Assembly (NCBI GenBank): GCA_900546825.1 | Contig: UREE01000034.1 | Coordinates: 1-19,186 of the forward strand | DNA: 19,186 bases | Direction of reading: 5' to 3' | From: an uncultured Collinsella sp. | GTDB taxonomy: Bacteria; Actinomycetota; Coriobacteriia; Coriobacteriales; Coriobacteriaceae | Part shown: positions 1 through 9,294 of the stretch, piece after piece | Numbering within the stretch: position 1 is the first letter of the stretch | How the letters are laid out: each line of letters starts with the position of its first letter | Made by a program: the position numbers and the translations under genes | Notes under the pieces: model-generated | The model's database searches: none | The model's input: only the letters and a program-made list of their open reading frames with translations | What the model was told of the DNA's origin: nothing

Positions 1-2912
1 CCGTCTACCGCCGCGATGCCGGCGAGGGCGCGCTGCAGGCTGCGCTCAAGCAGCTTGCAGAGGACGTTGAGGCTGCGGTTCGCGACGGCGTGAACATCGT
101 GGTGTTGAGCGACCGCGCCGCCGCGGGCGAGGTGCCCGTGCCGTCGCTGCTCGCCGTGGGCTGCGTGCACAACCACCTGATCCGCGCCGGCGTGCGTACC
201 TTTGCCGACATCGTGGTGGAGTGCGGCGACGCCGTGTCCCCGCACGACTTTGCGGCGCTGGTGGGCTACTCCGCGAGCGGCATCTATCCGTACAACGCAC
301 ATGCGTGCATCCGCGATCTGGCGGCACGCGGCGACTTGGACGTGACGGCCGAGCAGGGCATCGCCAACTACAACAAGGCTGCGACCGCCGGCATCGTCTC
401 CATCATGTCCAAGATGGGCATCTCCACGGTGCAGAGCTACCATTCGGCGCAGATCTTCGAGGCCGTGGGCTTTACGCCGGAGTTCGTCAACGCGTACTTC
501 GCCGGCACGGTGAGCCGTGTGGGCGGTATGGGTGTCGAGGACGTCGAGCGCGAGCAAAACGAGCGATACGACGCCGCGCTCGCTATCCTTAAGAGCCCGG
601 CTCCCGATCAGCTGCCCACGTTGGGCCTGACCAAGTGGCGCCCGCTCGGCGGCGAGGATCACCTCATCGATCCGCAGACTGTCTACTTGCTGCAGACCGC
701 CTGCCGTGAGGACAGCTACGACACCTTTAAGGAGTACAGCGCCCGCCTGCACCGCACCGGCCGTGCCGTGCGCCTGCGCGACCTGCTGGACTTTAATGCC
801 AGCGGCCGCACGCCGGTTTCGCTCGACGAGGTGGAGCCCGCGCTCAACATCGTCCGCCGCTTTAACACCGGCGCCATGTCGTATGGCTCCATCAGCAAAG
901 AGGCGCATGAGTGCATGGCCATCGCCATGAACCGCCTGCATGGACGCTCCAACTCGGGTGAGGGTGGTGAGGATCCGCGTCGCGAGACCCCGCTGGCTAA
1001 CGGTGACTCCAAGAACTCCGCCATCAAGCAGGTGGCAAGTGCGCGCTTTGGCGTGACGAGCCGCTACCTGTGCAGCGCCTTCGAGATTCAGATCAAGATG
1101 GCCCAGGGCGCCAAGCCCGGCGAGGGCGGACACCTCCCCGGCAAGAAGGTCTACCCCTGGATCGCTGAGGTCCGTCAGTCCACGCCCGGCATCGGCCTGA
1201 TCTCGCCTCCGCCGCACCACGACATCTATTCCATCGAGGACCTGGCAGAGCTGATCTTCGATCTTAAGAACGCTAACCCCGGCGCACGCGTGTCGGTCAA
1301 GCTGGTCAGCGAGGCCGGCGTCGGCACCATCGCCACCGGTGTGGCCAAGGGTGCTGCCGACAAGATTTTGATCAGCGGCCACAACGGCGGCTCGGGTGCC
1401 GCTGCTCGCGATTCGATCTGGCATGCGGGTCTGCCGCTGGAGCTTGGCCTTGCCGAGGCCCAGCAGACGCTGCTGCAAAACGGCCTGCGCTCACGCGTGG
1501 TGCTCGAGGCCGACGGCAAGCTCATGGACGGCACCGACGTTGCCGTCGCCTGCTTGCTGGGCGCCGAGGAGTTTGGCTTTGCGACCATGCCGCTCATCTC
1601 GATGGGCTGCCTCATGCAGCGCGACTGCCAGCAGGATACTTGCCCCGCCGGCATCGCCACGCAAAACTGCCGCCTGCGTCGCGGCTTCCGCGGCAAGCCC
1701 GAGCACGTTGAGCACTTTATGCTCTTTGTTGCCGAGCAGCTGCGTGAGGTCATGGCGAGCCTGGGCTTCCGCACCGTCGATGAGATGGTTGGCCATCCCG
1801 AGTGTTTGCGCCAGATCGAGGTGCCGGGCAACCGCAAGGCCAACCTGCTGGATCTGTCGCCCGTGCTGGCAAGCGCGACCTGCGAGTTCGGTGCCCATAT
1901 CCCAGGCGCCGACGGTCGTCACTTCCTGCCGCAGATGGCCGCGGACAGCGAGCTCGACAAGACGCTCGACTCCACGCTGTTCGTGCCCTATACGGCCGAT
2001 GCCCGTGCCCACTTGCGTCCGATTCGCTTCCGCGCCGATATCGCCAACGTCAACCGTTGCGTGGGCACCATCCTGGGTAACGCGGTGACCAAGGCACATC
2101 CCGAGGGCCTGCCCGCCGGCTCCATCACCATCGATTGCGATGGATCGGCCGGTCAGAGCTTTGGCGCCTTCCTGCCGCGCGGCATTACGCTCAACGTGTG
2201 CGGCGACGCCAACGACTACTTTGGTAAGGGCCTTTCGGGCGGCGAGGTGTCGGTGTGCCCCAACCCGCATGCGACCTACAAGTTCGACGAGAACATCATC
2301 GTGGGCAACGTTGCGTTCTTTGGTGCCACGAGCGGTCGCGGCTTCATTAACGGTCTTGCCGGCCAGCGTTTTGCCGTGCGCAACTCCGGTGCCACCGTGG
2401 TGGTCGAGGGCTGCGGCAACCATGGCTGCGAGTACATGACGGGCGGTCTGGCGCTCATCCTGGGCGAGGTCGGGCAGAACTTCGCCGCCGGCATGACAGG
2501 TGGCGTGGCCTATGTCTTTGACCAGTACGGCACGCTCGATGCCCGTGTGAACCACGAGAGCGTGGAGCTCAAGGCCCCGACGGCCGGCGAGCTGGCGCAG
2601 ATTCGCGAGCTCATCCAGGAGCACGTGGACGCGACGCAGAGCCCGCGCGGCATTAAGCTGCTCTACAGCTTTGAGACGATGAGCAAGCACTTTGTGAAGG
2701 TCATTCCGACCGAGTACGAGCGCGTGCTGGCGATTGTCGCCGCGGGCGAGGCCGTGGGCAAGACGCATATGCAGGCTGAGGAGCTGGCGTTTGACATTGT
2801 GACCGGTCGCGCGAGTGCCGCGGATGTCGCTCGCTTCGATGTGGCGGGTGGTGTCGCTGGTGCTGCGTCCGTGGCTGCCAGCTCTGTTGCTTCGACCAAG
2901 AAGGAGGCGTAA
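1..2912 (+). CDS. gltB: Glutamate synthase large subunit, 5' end outside window
   Basis: This is the large (alpha) subunit of NADPH-dependent glutamate synthase, which makes glutamate from 2-oxoglutarate and glutamine-derived ammonia in the cytoplasm. The frame is open from base 3, so the gene starts upstream. The N-terminal amidotransferase domain is missing from the window, and about 970 C-terminal residues are present. In order they are: the end of the central domain; the FMN-binding synthase domain (for example SPPPHHDIYSIEDL and ISGHNGGSGAA); the 3Fe-4S cysteines C-x5-C-x4-C encoded at 1608-1643; and the C-terminal GXGXG beta-helix (GRGFINGLAGQRFAVRNSG, HGCEYMTGG). A GTG at 90 could be read as a start, but homology continues upstream of it. 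The last 30 or so residues are an Ala/Val/Ser-rich tail with no obvious role. The RBS of gltD lies inside the last codons, so the two subunits are translationally close. Confidence 0.97.
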   Translation, partial: VYRRDAGEGALQAALKQLAEDVEAAVRDGVNIVVLSDRAAAGEVPVPSLLAVGCVHNHLIRAGVRTFADIVVECGDAVSPHDFAALVGYSASGIYPYNAHACIRDLAARGDLDVTAEQGIANYNKAATAGIVSIMSKMGISTVQSYHSAQIFEAVGFTPEFVNAYFAGTVSRVGGMGVEDVEREQNERYDAALAILKSPAPDQLPTLGLTKWRPLGGEDHLIDPQTVYLLQTACREDSYDTFKEYSARLHRTGRAVRLRDLLDFNASGRTPVSLDEVEPALNIVRRFNTGAMSYGSISKEAHECMAIAMNRLHGRSNSGEGGEDPRRETPLANGDSKNSAIKQVASARFGVTSRYLCSAFEIQIKMAQGAKPGEGGHLPGKKVYPWIAEVRQSTPGIGLISPPPHHDIYSIEDLAELIFDLKNANPGARVSVKLVSEAGVGTIATGVAKGAADKILISGHNGGSGAAARDSIWHAGLPLELGLAEAQQTLLQNGLRSRVVLEADGKLMDGTDVAVACLLGAEEFGFATMPLISMGCLMQRDCQQDTCPAGIATQNCRLRRGFRGKPEHVEHFMLFVAEQLREVMASLGFRTVDEMVGHPECLRQIEVPGNRKANLLDLSPVLASATCEFGAHIPGADGRHFLPQMAADSELDKTLDSTLFVPYTADARAHLRPIRFRADIANVNRCVGTILGNAVTKAHPEGLPAGSITIDCDGSAGQSFGAFLPRGITLNVCGDANDYFGKGLSGGEVSVCPNPHATYKFDENIIVGNVAFFGATSGRGFINGLAGQRFAVRNSGATVVVEGCGNHGCEYMTGGLALILGEVGQNFAAGMTGGVAYVFDQYGTLDARVNHESVELKAPTAGELAQIRELIQEHVDATQSPRGIKLLYSFETMSKHFVKVIPTEYERVLAIVAAGEAVGKTHMQAEELAFDIVTGRASAADVARFDVAGGVAGAASVAASSVASTKKEA

Positions 2913-2917
2913 GTGCC

Positions 2918-4399
<1,482 letters not shown>

Positions 4400-4416
4400 A
4401 GTAGTCATTTAAGAAC

Positions 4417-4457
4417 GTCCCCAATGACTAGTCATTTTTTGTCTAGTCGTTGGGGAC
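4417..4457. terminator. Strong hairpin after gltBD, possible terminator or dispersed repeat
   Basis: Arms GTCCCCAATGACTAG (4417-4431) and CTAGTCGTTGGGGAC (4443-4457) pair over 15 bp with one G-U pair. The T-run lies in the 11-nt loop, not after the stem. An inner 8-bp palindrome GACTAGTC (4425-4432) followed by ATTTTTT could act as an alternative short terminator. The hairpin sits 17 bp after the gltD stop, where a terminator is expected. Confidence 0.5.
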
Positions 4458-4740
4458 ACTCTTTGCGAGCGATTTGCTCGTTTGTCGACGTACGGGTGTT
4501 CATTTGTCGACTTCTTGGGCTGTGGTCACCTGTTGTTTCTGTGGTGGCTGTGGGTATCTGGCTCAAAAGGGCGGGTTGGCCGTCTATGTTTACCTGCGGT
4601 TTTGTTGCGGTGCGCATTTTCGGTCAAGCTTTTCGTCAAGTGTTTGGTCAGCATCTGGTTTGCAGCCGGAGGCCTATTTTGCCCGCGCTGGTCGTGGCCG
4701 ACCACCCTCCTCGTAAGCTCAAATTGAGGTCTATCAGTTT
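4458..4740. other. Intergenic region with no recognisable gene
   Basis: About 280 bp lie between the post-gltD hairpin and the RBS of the next gene. The stretch is richer in T than its neighbours. It contains TTTGTCGAC twice (near 4480 and 4503) and a small palindrome CTCAAATTGAG just upstream of the next gene. Short open frames cross it, but none has a convincing RBS or protein-like composition. The promoter of the 4753 gene is presumably here, but I cannot assign its boxes. Confidence 0.4.
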
Positions 4741-4752
4741 GAGGAGGATGCC

Positions 4753-5460
4753 ATGACTGACCACGCTTTAGACCGAGCGCATCTGGCCGAAGCCGTCGGC
4801 AACGATATTGCCGACATGGCCCATTTTTGGATGCTGCGGAAGTTCCAGTTTTTGGAGCCGGCGCGCGAACAGTTCGAGATCATTGTCGACCCGTGGCTCA
4901 GCTATTGCACCGAGCCTTCGCAAAACGAAATCATGGCCTACAACATGGCATTTACCGATTGGCTGCTGTTTGAGCGCCCCTATCGCCATGGCAAGACGCT
5001 GCTCGAGCTATATGTGGATGAGCCGCCAGCGTCAATTTCTCCTGCCTCGCTTGGGCGACTTAAGCAGGTGCGCGACACGCAGTATTTCTCGCGCTTTGGC
5101 ATTTTGGACAAGGATCCTGCGAACGGCATGGTTGCACTGAAGGATACGCGCACCGACCGTCGCTTTGATGTCTACGACCCGCATATCGTGCAAAAGGAGC
5201 ATTGGAGCGACGGCGCGATTGCGGTGCGACTCGCGTGCGTCGACGATGTCTGGCTGACGGCGGGGCAGCTCTACCTGTATGATATCGCGCGCCTGAGCGA
5301 CACGGCGGTCGACGGGCCGGGCGCGGTGCATCCCGAGGACCTGGAGGACGGTTTCGACACCTCGTGCATCAGCTTCTTTTTGCGCCTGGTCCGCGACATC
5401 ATGGGTGCCCAGGGGCGGTATGTGAAGTCCCTCAACATCTACGAACAGGAATGGGAGTAG
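4753..5460 (+). CDS. Conserved-looking hypothetical protein, 235 aa
   Basis: I do not recognise this protein. It is probably real: ATG at 4753 has a strong GAGGAGG (4741-4747) five bases upstream, the frame is open for 235 codons, and codon use matches the neighbours. The product looks soluble, with no signal peptide or membrane helix. The N-terminal half is aromatic-rich and probably helical (MAHFWMLRKFQFLEP, FTDWLLFERPYRHGKTLLEL). The second half (about residues 110-185) alternates hydrophobic and charged residues like a small beta domain (VRDTQYFSRFGILDKD, DRRFDVYDPHIV). The C-terminus is acidic. There are no metal-binding clusters or recognisable catalytic motifs. It appears to be a single-gene unit between gltBD and the first palindrome array, which begins 33 bp after its stop. 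Confidence 0.8.
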   Translation: MTDHALDRAHLAEAVGNDIADMAHFWMLRKFQFLEPAREQFEIIVDPWLSYCTEPSQNEIMAYNMAFTDWLLFERPYRHGKTLLELYVDEPPASISPASLGRLKQVRDTQYFSRFGILDKDPANGMVALKDTRTDRRFDVYDPHIVQKEHWSDGAIAVRLACVDDVWLTAGQLYLYDIARLSDTAVDGPGAVHPEDLEDGFDTSCISFFLRLVRDIMGAQGRYVKSLNIYEQEWE

Positions 5461-5493
5461 GGGATGGGCAGTCGCGCCGCCGCCTGTCTATTT

Positions 5494-5711
5494 GTCTCGG
5501 TCTGTAACGTCTAGGGACAAAAAACCGGTCTACCTGTTACAGATCGAGATGTTTGGCGCCTGGCAGGGGGAATGTCTCAATCTGTAACATCTACAGGCCA
5601 AAACTCGACCTAACTGTTACAGATTGAGACAAAGGTTGGACGCGGTGCCGAAAGATCTTGATATGTAACATCTAGCGGCCAAAAACCGGTCTTCCTGTTA
5701 CAGATCGAGAC
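5494..5711. repeat. Palindromic repeat array 1 (three 57-bp units)
   Basis: Three 57-bp units lie at 5494-5550, 5574-5630 and 5655-5711. Each begins close to GTCTCAATCTGTAAC and ends close to GTTACAGATTGAGAC, which are inverted repeats of 15 bp around a variable 27-bp centre. Spacers are 23 and 24 bp, giving start-to-start distances of 80 and 81 bp. Units 1 and 3 share a centre containing AAAAACCGGTCT or a close variant. Unit 2 has a distinct centre (GGCCAAAACTCGACC). The first unit starts 33 bp after the stop of the 4753 gene, and the last ends 2 bp before the earliest possible start of the nuclease gene. Each unit could fold into a long hairpin as RNA or single-stranded DNA. Confidence 0.92.
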
Positions 5712-5713
5712 GT

Positions 5714-6808
5714 TTGTCGGCGGCGGCAACAGCGGCGATGGCCCATTTCTCCGATGTGGTGGTGATGAAAGTGTCTAATACCGTTCTTAAACACAAGCAG
5801 GCGACACGTAACACCTTGGCGCGGAATAGGATGCTTGCCAGGCTCACGGAGGCGGCTGAACAAGGCGTGCTGCTTGTGACGCACGACAATGCCGAGCTCA
5901 TGTGGCTGCGGCGCCATGTGGGCACAGACGATATTGCGGAGCCCGAATTGCACCTATTCTGTTTTCAGCATGAATGGGATGCGTTGACGCCGCCGGAGCG
6001 GGCGCGGTGGACCATCAAGGGACTTGCCGAGTTTCACCCCGATTGGGCGTTTTGGGGGTATGACGCCGCGCTGATATGGGGTCTGGAGGTGCCGAATGAT
6101 CTGCTTGGGCCGCGTTACTTGGTCAAGACGGGTTGTTCGGTGACGCTTAGTGCAGGATGTAGGCTGCTGCGTCCGCAGGCGGCGGGTGCGCTTGAGCGCG
6201 TCGACGGCGTTCGGGTGACGCCGTTTTGGCGCACGGTGGAGGATTGTCTGCTGCGTGCGCCGTTTTCGTATGGTCTGGCGATTGCCGATTCTGCATTGCG
6301 GGCGAAGGGTATGTCGCGCGACGACCTCTGCGAACGGCTCCAGGTCGATTGCGAGGGCAGGCGAGGGTATCGCAGAGCTCAGGCGATTGCGTCGCATGCG
6401 GACGGGCTGTCCGAAAACGGTGGCGAGTCTCGGTTCCGAGCGTTCTTTATTGCATACGGTTTTCCGGTTCCGGAGTTGCAGGTGGAGTTTCGCGATCCGC
6501 TCGATTCGAGCCGGGTGTTTCGGGTTGATTATTTCTGGAGGCTCGAGGACGGGACATGTGTCATCGGCGAGCTCGACGGAAAGGGGAAGTATACCTTGCA
6601 GAACGGCGAGGGTCGGGAGTCGGTCGACCCGTTCGTGGCAGAGCGTCAGCGGGAATCTCATCTGACAATGCTCGGGCACAAGGTGCTTCGGTTCACGTTT
6701 GATGAACTCAAGAACCCGGGGAAGCTGGCTGAAAAGATGAGGCTGGCGGGTATTTCGCAGCGGACCGATTTGGCTGAGGGATGGAAGCGCCAGTGGTATG
6801 GGCACTGA
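5714..6808 (+). CDS. Putative PD-(D/E)XK nuclease, DUF559-like, with AbiEi-like N-terminal part
   Basis: The C-terminal 130 residues resemble the DUF559/Vsr-like endonuclease fold: GESRFRAFF (about 237), RVDYFW with D272, then GELDGKGKY with E286, D288 and K290, and near the end RQRESHLTMLGHKVLRFTFDEL. This matches the order of PD-(D/E)XK catalytic residues. The N-terminal part (LTPPERARW, AEFHPDWAFWGYDAALIWGLEV) resembles the regulatory half of AbiEi-type antitoxin/DUF559 proteins of Actinomycetota. Substrate and role are unknown; no methylase or toxin partner is adjacent. The start is uncertain. TTG 5714 gives 364 aa but lies 2 bp after a repeat unit with no RBS. ATG 5738 or ATG 5765 (preceded by a weak GGTGGTG) are alternatives. 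Its stop lies 8 bp before array 2, so repeats bracket the gene on both sides. Confidence 0.75.
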   Translation: MSAAATAAMAHFSDVVVMKVSNTVLKHKQATRNTLARNRMLARLTEAAEQGVLLVTHDNAELMWLRRHVGTDDIAEPELHLFCFQHEWDALTPPERARWTIKGLAEFHPDWAFWGYDAALIWGLEVPNDLLGPRYLVKTGCSVTLSAGCRLLRPQAAGALERVDGVRVTPFWRTVEDCLLRAPFSYGLAIADSALRAKGMSRDDLCERLQVDCEGRRGYRRAQAIASHADGLSENGGESRFRAFFIAYGFPVPELQVEFRDPLDSSRVFRVDYFWRLEDGTCVIGELDGKGKYTLQNGEGRESVDPFVAERQRESHLTMLGHKVLRFTFDELKNPGKLAEKMRLAGISQRTDLAEGWKRQWYGH

Positions 6809-6816
6809 AGCGGACT

Positions 6817-7114
6817 GTCTCAATCTGTAACAACAGGGGACCGTTTGGCCTCGCAACTGTTACAGATCAAGACAATAGGTTGGCTACCGCTAAAAGATCT
6901 TAATCTGTAACATCTAGAGGCCGAAAACCTGTCTACTTGTTACAGATTTAGACGTTTGACGACGGTGCTGGAGAATATCTCGATCTGTAACATCTGACGG
7001 CCAAAATTCGACCCAACTGTTACAGATTGAGACAAAGGCTGGACGCGGTGCTGAAAGATCTCGATCTGTAACATTTGGAAGGTTAAAGACGGTCTATCTG
7101 TTACAGATCAAGAC
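6817..7114. repeat. Palindromic repeat array 2 (four 57-bp units)
   Basis: Units lie at 6817-6873, 6897-6953, 6977-7033 and 7058-7114, with 23-24 bp spacers and start-to-start distances of 80, 80 and 81 bp. The arms are the same as in array 1 (TCTGTAAC and GTTACAGA in every unit). The last three units match array 1 in order: 6977-7057 aligns with 5574-5654 at 72 of 81 positions by eye, including the spacer. The first unit (6817) has its centre in the reverse orientation (GGACCGTTTGGCC, the complement strand of the GGCCAAA..GGTC form). The array starts 8 bp after the nuclease stop codon. Confidence 0.92.
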
Positions 7115-7194
7115 GTTTTGCTGGAACGACCGGAGCATCGCTGCACTGGTCTGTTCATCCTCACGACCCTCTCTTCCCTCCGTTAACCGATATG

Positions 7195-7225
7195 TTCGAC
7201 TTTAGTCGCTGCATTAGGTGATAAT
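7195..7225 (+). promoter_or_regulatory. Candidate promoter of the amidohydrolase gene
   Basis: A good -10 box GATAAT (7220-7225) lies about 40 bp before the chosen start codon. The best -35 match is TTCGAC (7195-7200) with a long 19-bp spacer. It is the only convincing sigma-70-like -10 between array 2 and the gene. The -35 assignment is weak. Confidence 0.4.
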
Positions 7226-7264
7226 GGACAAATGTTCATGTTAATCGTGAGGGAGGAGCTCGAT

Positions 7265-8635
7265 ATGGCGTCTACCGATCGTCCCGCGTTGTTTATCAAT
7301 GCGACCGTTCTGGATGGTTCGGAGCATATGGAGCCGCAGCCCGATATGGCCGTGGCCGTCGAGCGTGGCATCATCACCTGGATGGGACCGAGCGCTGTGG
7401 CCCAAGCTCCAGCAGGGGCTGAGGTCATCGACCTGGGCGGTGCGTGTCTCATGCCGGGTCTCATCAATATGCACGTGCATCTGTGCGGTTCGGGCAGGCC
7501 GGTTTCGGCGGGCGATGCGGGCGCGCTGATGAAGAAGCTCGATAATCCCGTGGGCCGCGCCATCGTGCGCCATATCCTCAAGGGCAGCGCTCAGCAGCAG
7601 CTGGCAAGCGGCGTGACCACGGTGCGCGGCGCGGGCGACCCACTGTTCGCCGACATCGCCGTGCGCAACGCCATCGACGCCGGCAAGTATCAGGGTCCGC
7701 GCCTGGTAGCGCCGGGAACGGGCGTCACGGTGCCGGGTGGTCACGGCGCGGGGCTGTTCGCGCAGGTCGCCAATACCCCCGGCGAGGCGGCCGAACAGGT
7801 GCGCGATCTGTATGCGCGCGGTGCCGACGTCATCAAGCTGTTCGTGACGGGCGGCGTGTTCGATGCGACCGAAGTGGGCGAGCCGGGCGTGCTGCGCATG
7901 CCGCTCGATGTCGCCGCGGCGGCGTGCAAGGCGGCGCACGAGGTTGGCCTTCCGGTCATGGCCCATGTCGAGAGTACCGAAGGTGTGAAGGCCGCGCTTC
8001 AGGCCGGCGTCGACACAATCGAGCACGGCGCTCCGCTGACGCCTGAGATTCTGGAGCTGTACCGTGGCGCCGCGGGGACACAGCTCGAGGGACGCGCGCC
8101 GAGCGTGACCTGCACGATTAGTCCGGCGCTGCCGTTTGTGTTGCTCGATCCGGAAAAGACCCATTCGACCGACACGCAAAAGAAGAATGGTGACATCGTG
8201 TGCTCGGGCATTATCGAGAGCGCTCGCGCCGCCCTCGATGCCGGCGTTAAGGTGGGCCTGGGCACGGACTCGAGCTGCCCGTTCGTGACGCAGTACGACA
8301 TGTGGCGTGAGGTGGCCTATTTTGCCAAGTATGTCGGCGTGAGCAATGCCTTCGCGCTGCATACGGCTACGCAGGCCAATGCCGAGCTGCTGGGGCTGGG
8401 CGGCGAGACCGGTACGATCGAGTGCGGCAAGGCCGCCGATATCCTGGTGACGCGCGAGAACCCGCTCGATGACCTGCGCGCTCTGTGTGAGCCGATGCAT
8501 GTGATGTGCCGCGGCGATCTGGTGCGCAAGCTGAAGGTCAAGCGCATTCCCGAGGTGGACGCCGAGCTCGACACGATTATGGCCATGCCGGCAGAAGCCC
8601 TGGCAGAGGAGCTCGCTCGCGATGGTGTAGCGTAG
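7265..8635 (+). CDS. Metal-dependent amidohydrolase (imidazolonepropionase/prolidase-like)
   Basis: This is a cytoplasmic amidohydrolase-superfamily enzyme of 456 aa. The N-terminal strand segment (LGGACLMPGLINMHVHLCG) carries the first metal ligands H70 and H72. K191 in DVIKLFVTGG is the likely carboxylated bridging lysine. H234 (VMAHVES) and H254 (TIEHGAP) are further ligands, and D335 (GLGTDSS) is the catalytic aspartate. The C-terminal GTIECGKAADILV is typical of the composite beta domain. This set fits the imidazolonepropionase-related/Xaa-Pro dipeptidase amidohydrolases, but the natural substrate cannot be read from sequence. Start 7265 is chosen because GGGAGGAG (7251-7258) precedes it; an in-frame ATG at 7232 lacks an RBS. 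It is probably monocistronic, closed by the terminator at 8685. Confidence 0.9.
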   Translation: MASTDRPALFINATVLDGSEHMEPQPDMAVAVERGIITWMGPSAVAQAPAGAEVIDLGGACLMPGLINMHVHLCGSGRPVSAGDAGALMKKLDNPVGRAIVRHILKGSAQQQLASGVTTVRGAGDPLFADIAVRNAIDAGKYQGPRLVAPGTGVTVPGGHGAGLFAQVANTPGEAAEQVRDLYARGADVIKLFVTGGVFDATEVGEPGVLRMPLDVAAAACKAAHEVGLPVMAHVESTEGVKAALQAGVDTIEHGAPLTPEILELYRGAAGTQLEGRAPSVTCTISPALPFVLLDPEKTHSTDTQKKNGDIVCSGIIESARAALDAGVKVGLGTDSSCPFVTQYDMWREVAYFAKYVGVSNAFALHTATQANAELLGLGGETGTIECGKAADILVTRENPLDDLRALCEPMHVMCRGDLVRKLKVKRIPEVDAELDTIMAMPAEALAEELARDGVA

Positions 8636-8684
8636 GCGCTGGTGTGACGGGGCAACAGCTTTATCCAATGATGTCGCCCCATGC

Positions 8685-8721
8685 AAAAAGCCGGGGTCTC
8701 AACACGAGGCCTCGGCTTTTA
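8685..8721. terminator. Bidirectional rho-independent terminator
   Basis: Arms AAAAGCCGGGGTCTC (8686-8700) and GAGGCCTCGGCTTTT (8706-8720) pair over 15 bp with two G-T/U positions and a 5-nt loop. Flanking A and T tracts allow use from both strands. It separates the amidohydrolase (+) from the convergent zinc-ribbon gene (-). Confidence 0.9.
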
Positions 8722-8741
8722 GTATTCCTATGGTGTAGCTG

Positions 8742-9215
8742 CTAGGAGCGCGTTTCCATCTTAGCGTGGCACTTGGGGCAGGTGACGCGGATTTTGCCCT
8801 TGCCCTTGGGGACGGACAGCATCTGGCCGCAGTTGGGGCACTTGAGGTAGGCCGTGGTCTTGCGGCCCTTCCACATCTTCTTTGCCGTGCGCTTGGCACG
8901 CTCAAAGTCTTCCTTGCTCGTTCCAGCTGCGCGCGAGGTGCTGGCCGCTGCAGTTCCGCCGCCTAGGCTGGCGACGAACTTGCCCAGGCAGGGGACGTTT
9001 GCGGTCGCCGTGACAAAGGCATCGTTCTCCTTGCGGCGCGCGTCGATGTTTTTGGACAGGCCGCGCAGCACGCCGAGTACGATTACGGCGATGGCGATCC
9101 AGCTGAGCCACTGGATGTGAGCCATCGATCCGACCATCGCGAAAATAATTCCTATGAAGCCCAGCACGATGGTGAGCTCGTCGGCGCCGTTACGACCCTT
9201 CATAAAGTCATTCAT
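8742..9215 (-). CDS. Small membrane protein with C-terminal zinc ribbon
   Basis: A 157-aa protein of unknown function. Residues 12-30 and 34-53 form two hydrophobic, probably membrane-spanning segments. A charged linker follows. The C-terminus is a zinc ribbon with C126-x2-C129 and C146-x2-C149 (CPNCGQMLSVPKGKGKIRVT, then CPKC). The N-terminal MNDFMKGRNGADELT matches a widespread small-protein type in Firmicutes and Actinomycetota that starts with an FM-x-GR-x-G-x-D-like motif; I know it only as uncharacterised. Start 9215 is preceded by GAAAGG on the minus strand; the longer frame to 9320 overlaps csoR and lacks an RBS. It is codirectional with csoR, 79 bp downstream, but an inverted repeat lies between them. 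Whether it belongs to the copper operon is unclear. Confidence 0.85.
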   Translation of the reverse strand: MNDFMKGRNGADELTIVLGFIGIIFAMVGSMAHIQWLSWIAIAVIVLGVLRGLSKNIDARRKENDAFVTATANVPCLGKFVASLGGGTAAASTSRAAGTSKEDFERAKRTAKKMWKGRKTTAYLKCPNCGQMLSVPKGKGKIRVTCPKCHAKMETRS

Positions 9216-9260
9216 GCGAATTGCCTTTCGTTCGATATGCTGCACGCCTTTATACCCCTT

Positions 9261-9294
9261 TTGGTGCAAACGTACCTGCCCCCCCTTGCACCAA
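9261..9294. terminator. Inverted repeat just after csoR, possible weak terminator
   Basis: A perfect 9-bp inverted repeat, TTGGTGCAA (9261-9269) and TTGCACCAA (9286-9294), has a 16-nt loop with a run of seven C on the plus strand. It begins immediately after the csoR stop on the minus strand. No U-tract follows, so termination would be weak. It could instead be part of the promoter or operator of the zinc-ribbon gene. Confidence 0.4.

Noticed and set aside
90..2912. Taking the GTG at 90 as the start of gltB
   Set aside because: Residues encoded before it (from base 3) match the family and the enzyme would lack its amidotransferase domain, so the gene continues upstream of the window.
4424..4756. 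Open frame of 110 codons between gltD and the 4753 gene
   Set aside because: It starts inside the hairpin, has no RBS, and its composition is not protein-like; overlapping frames are equally open in this T-rich stretch.
5494..7114. CRISPR array
   Set aside because: The repeated part (57 bp) is longer than the spacers, spacers are related and duplicated between arrays, units are palindromic with variable centres, and no cas gene is present.
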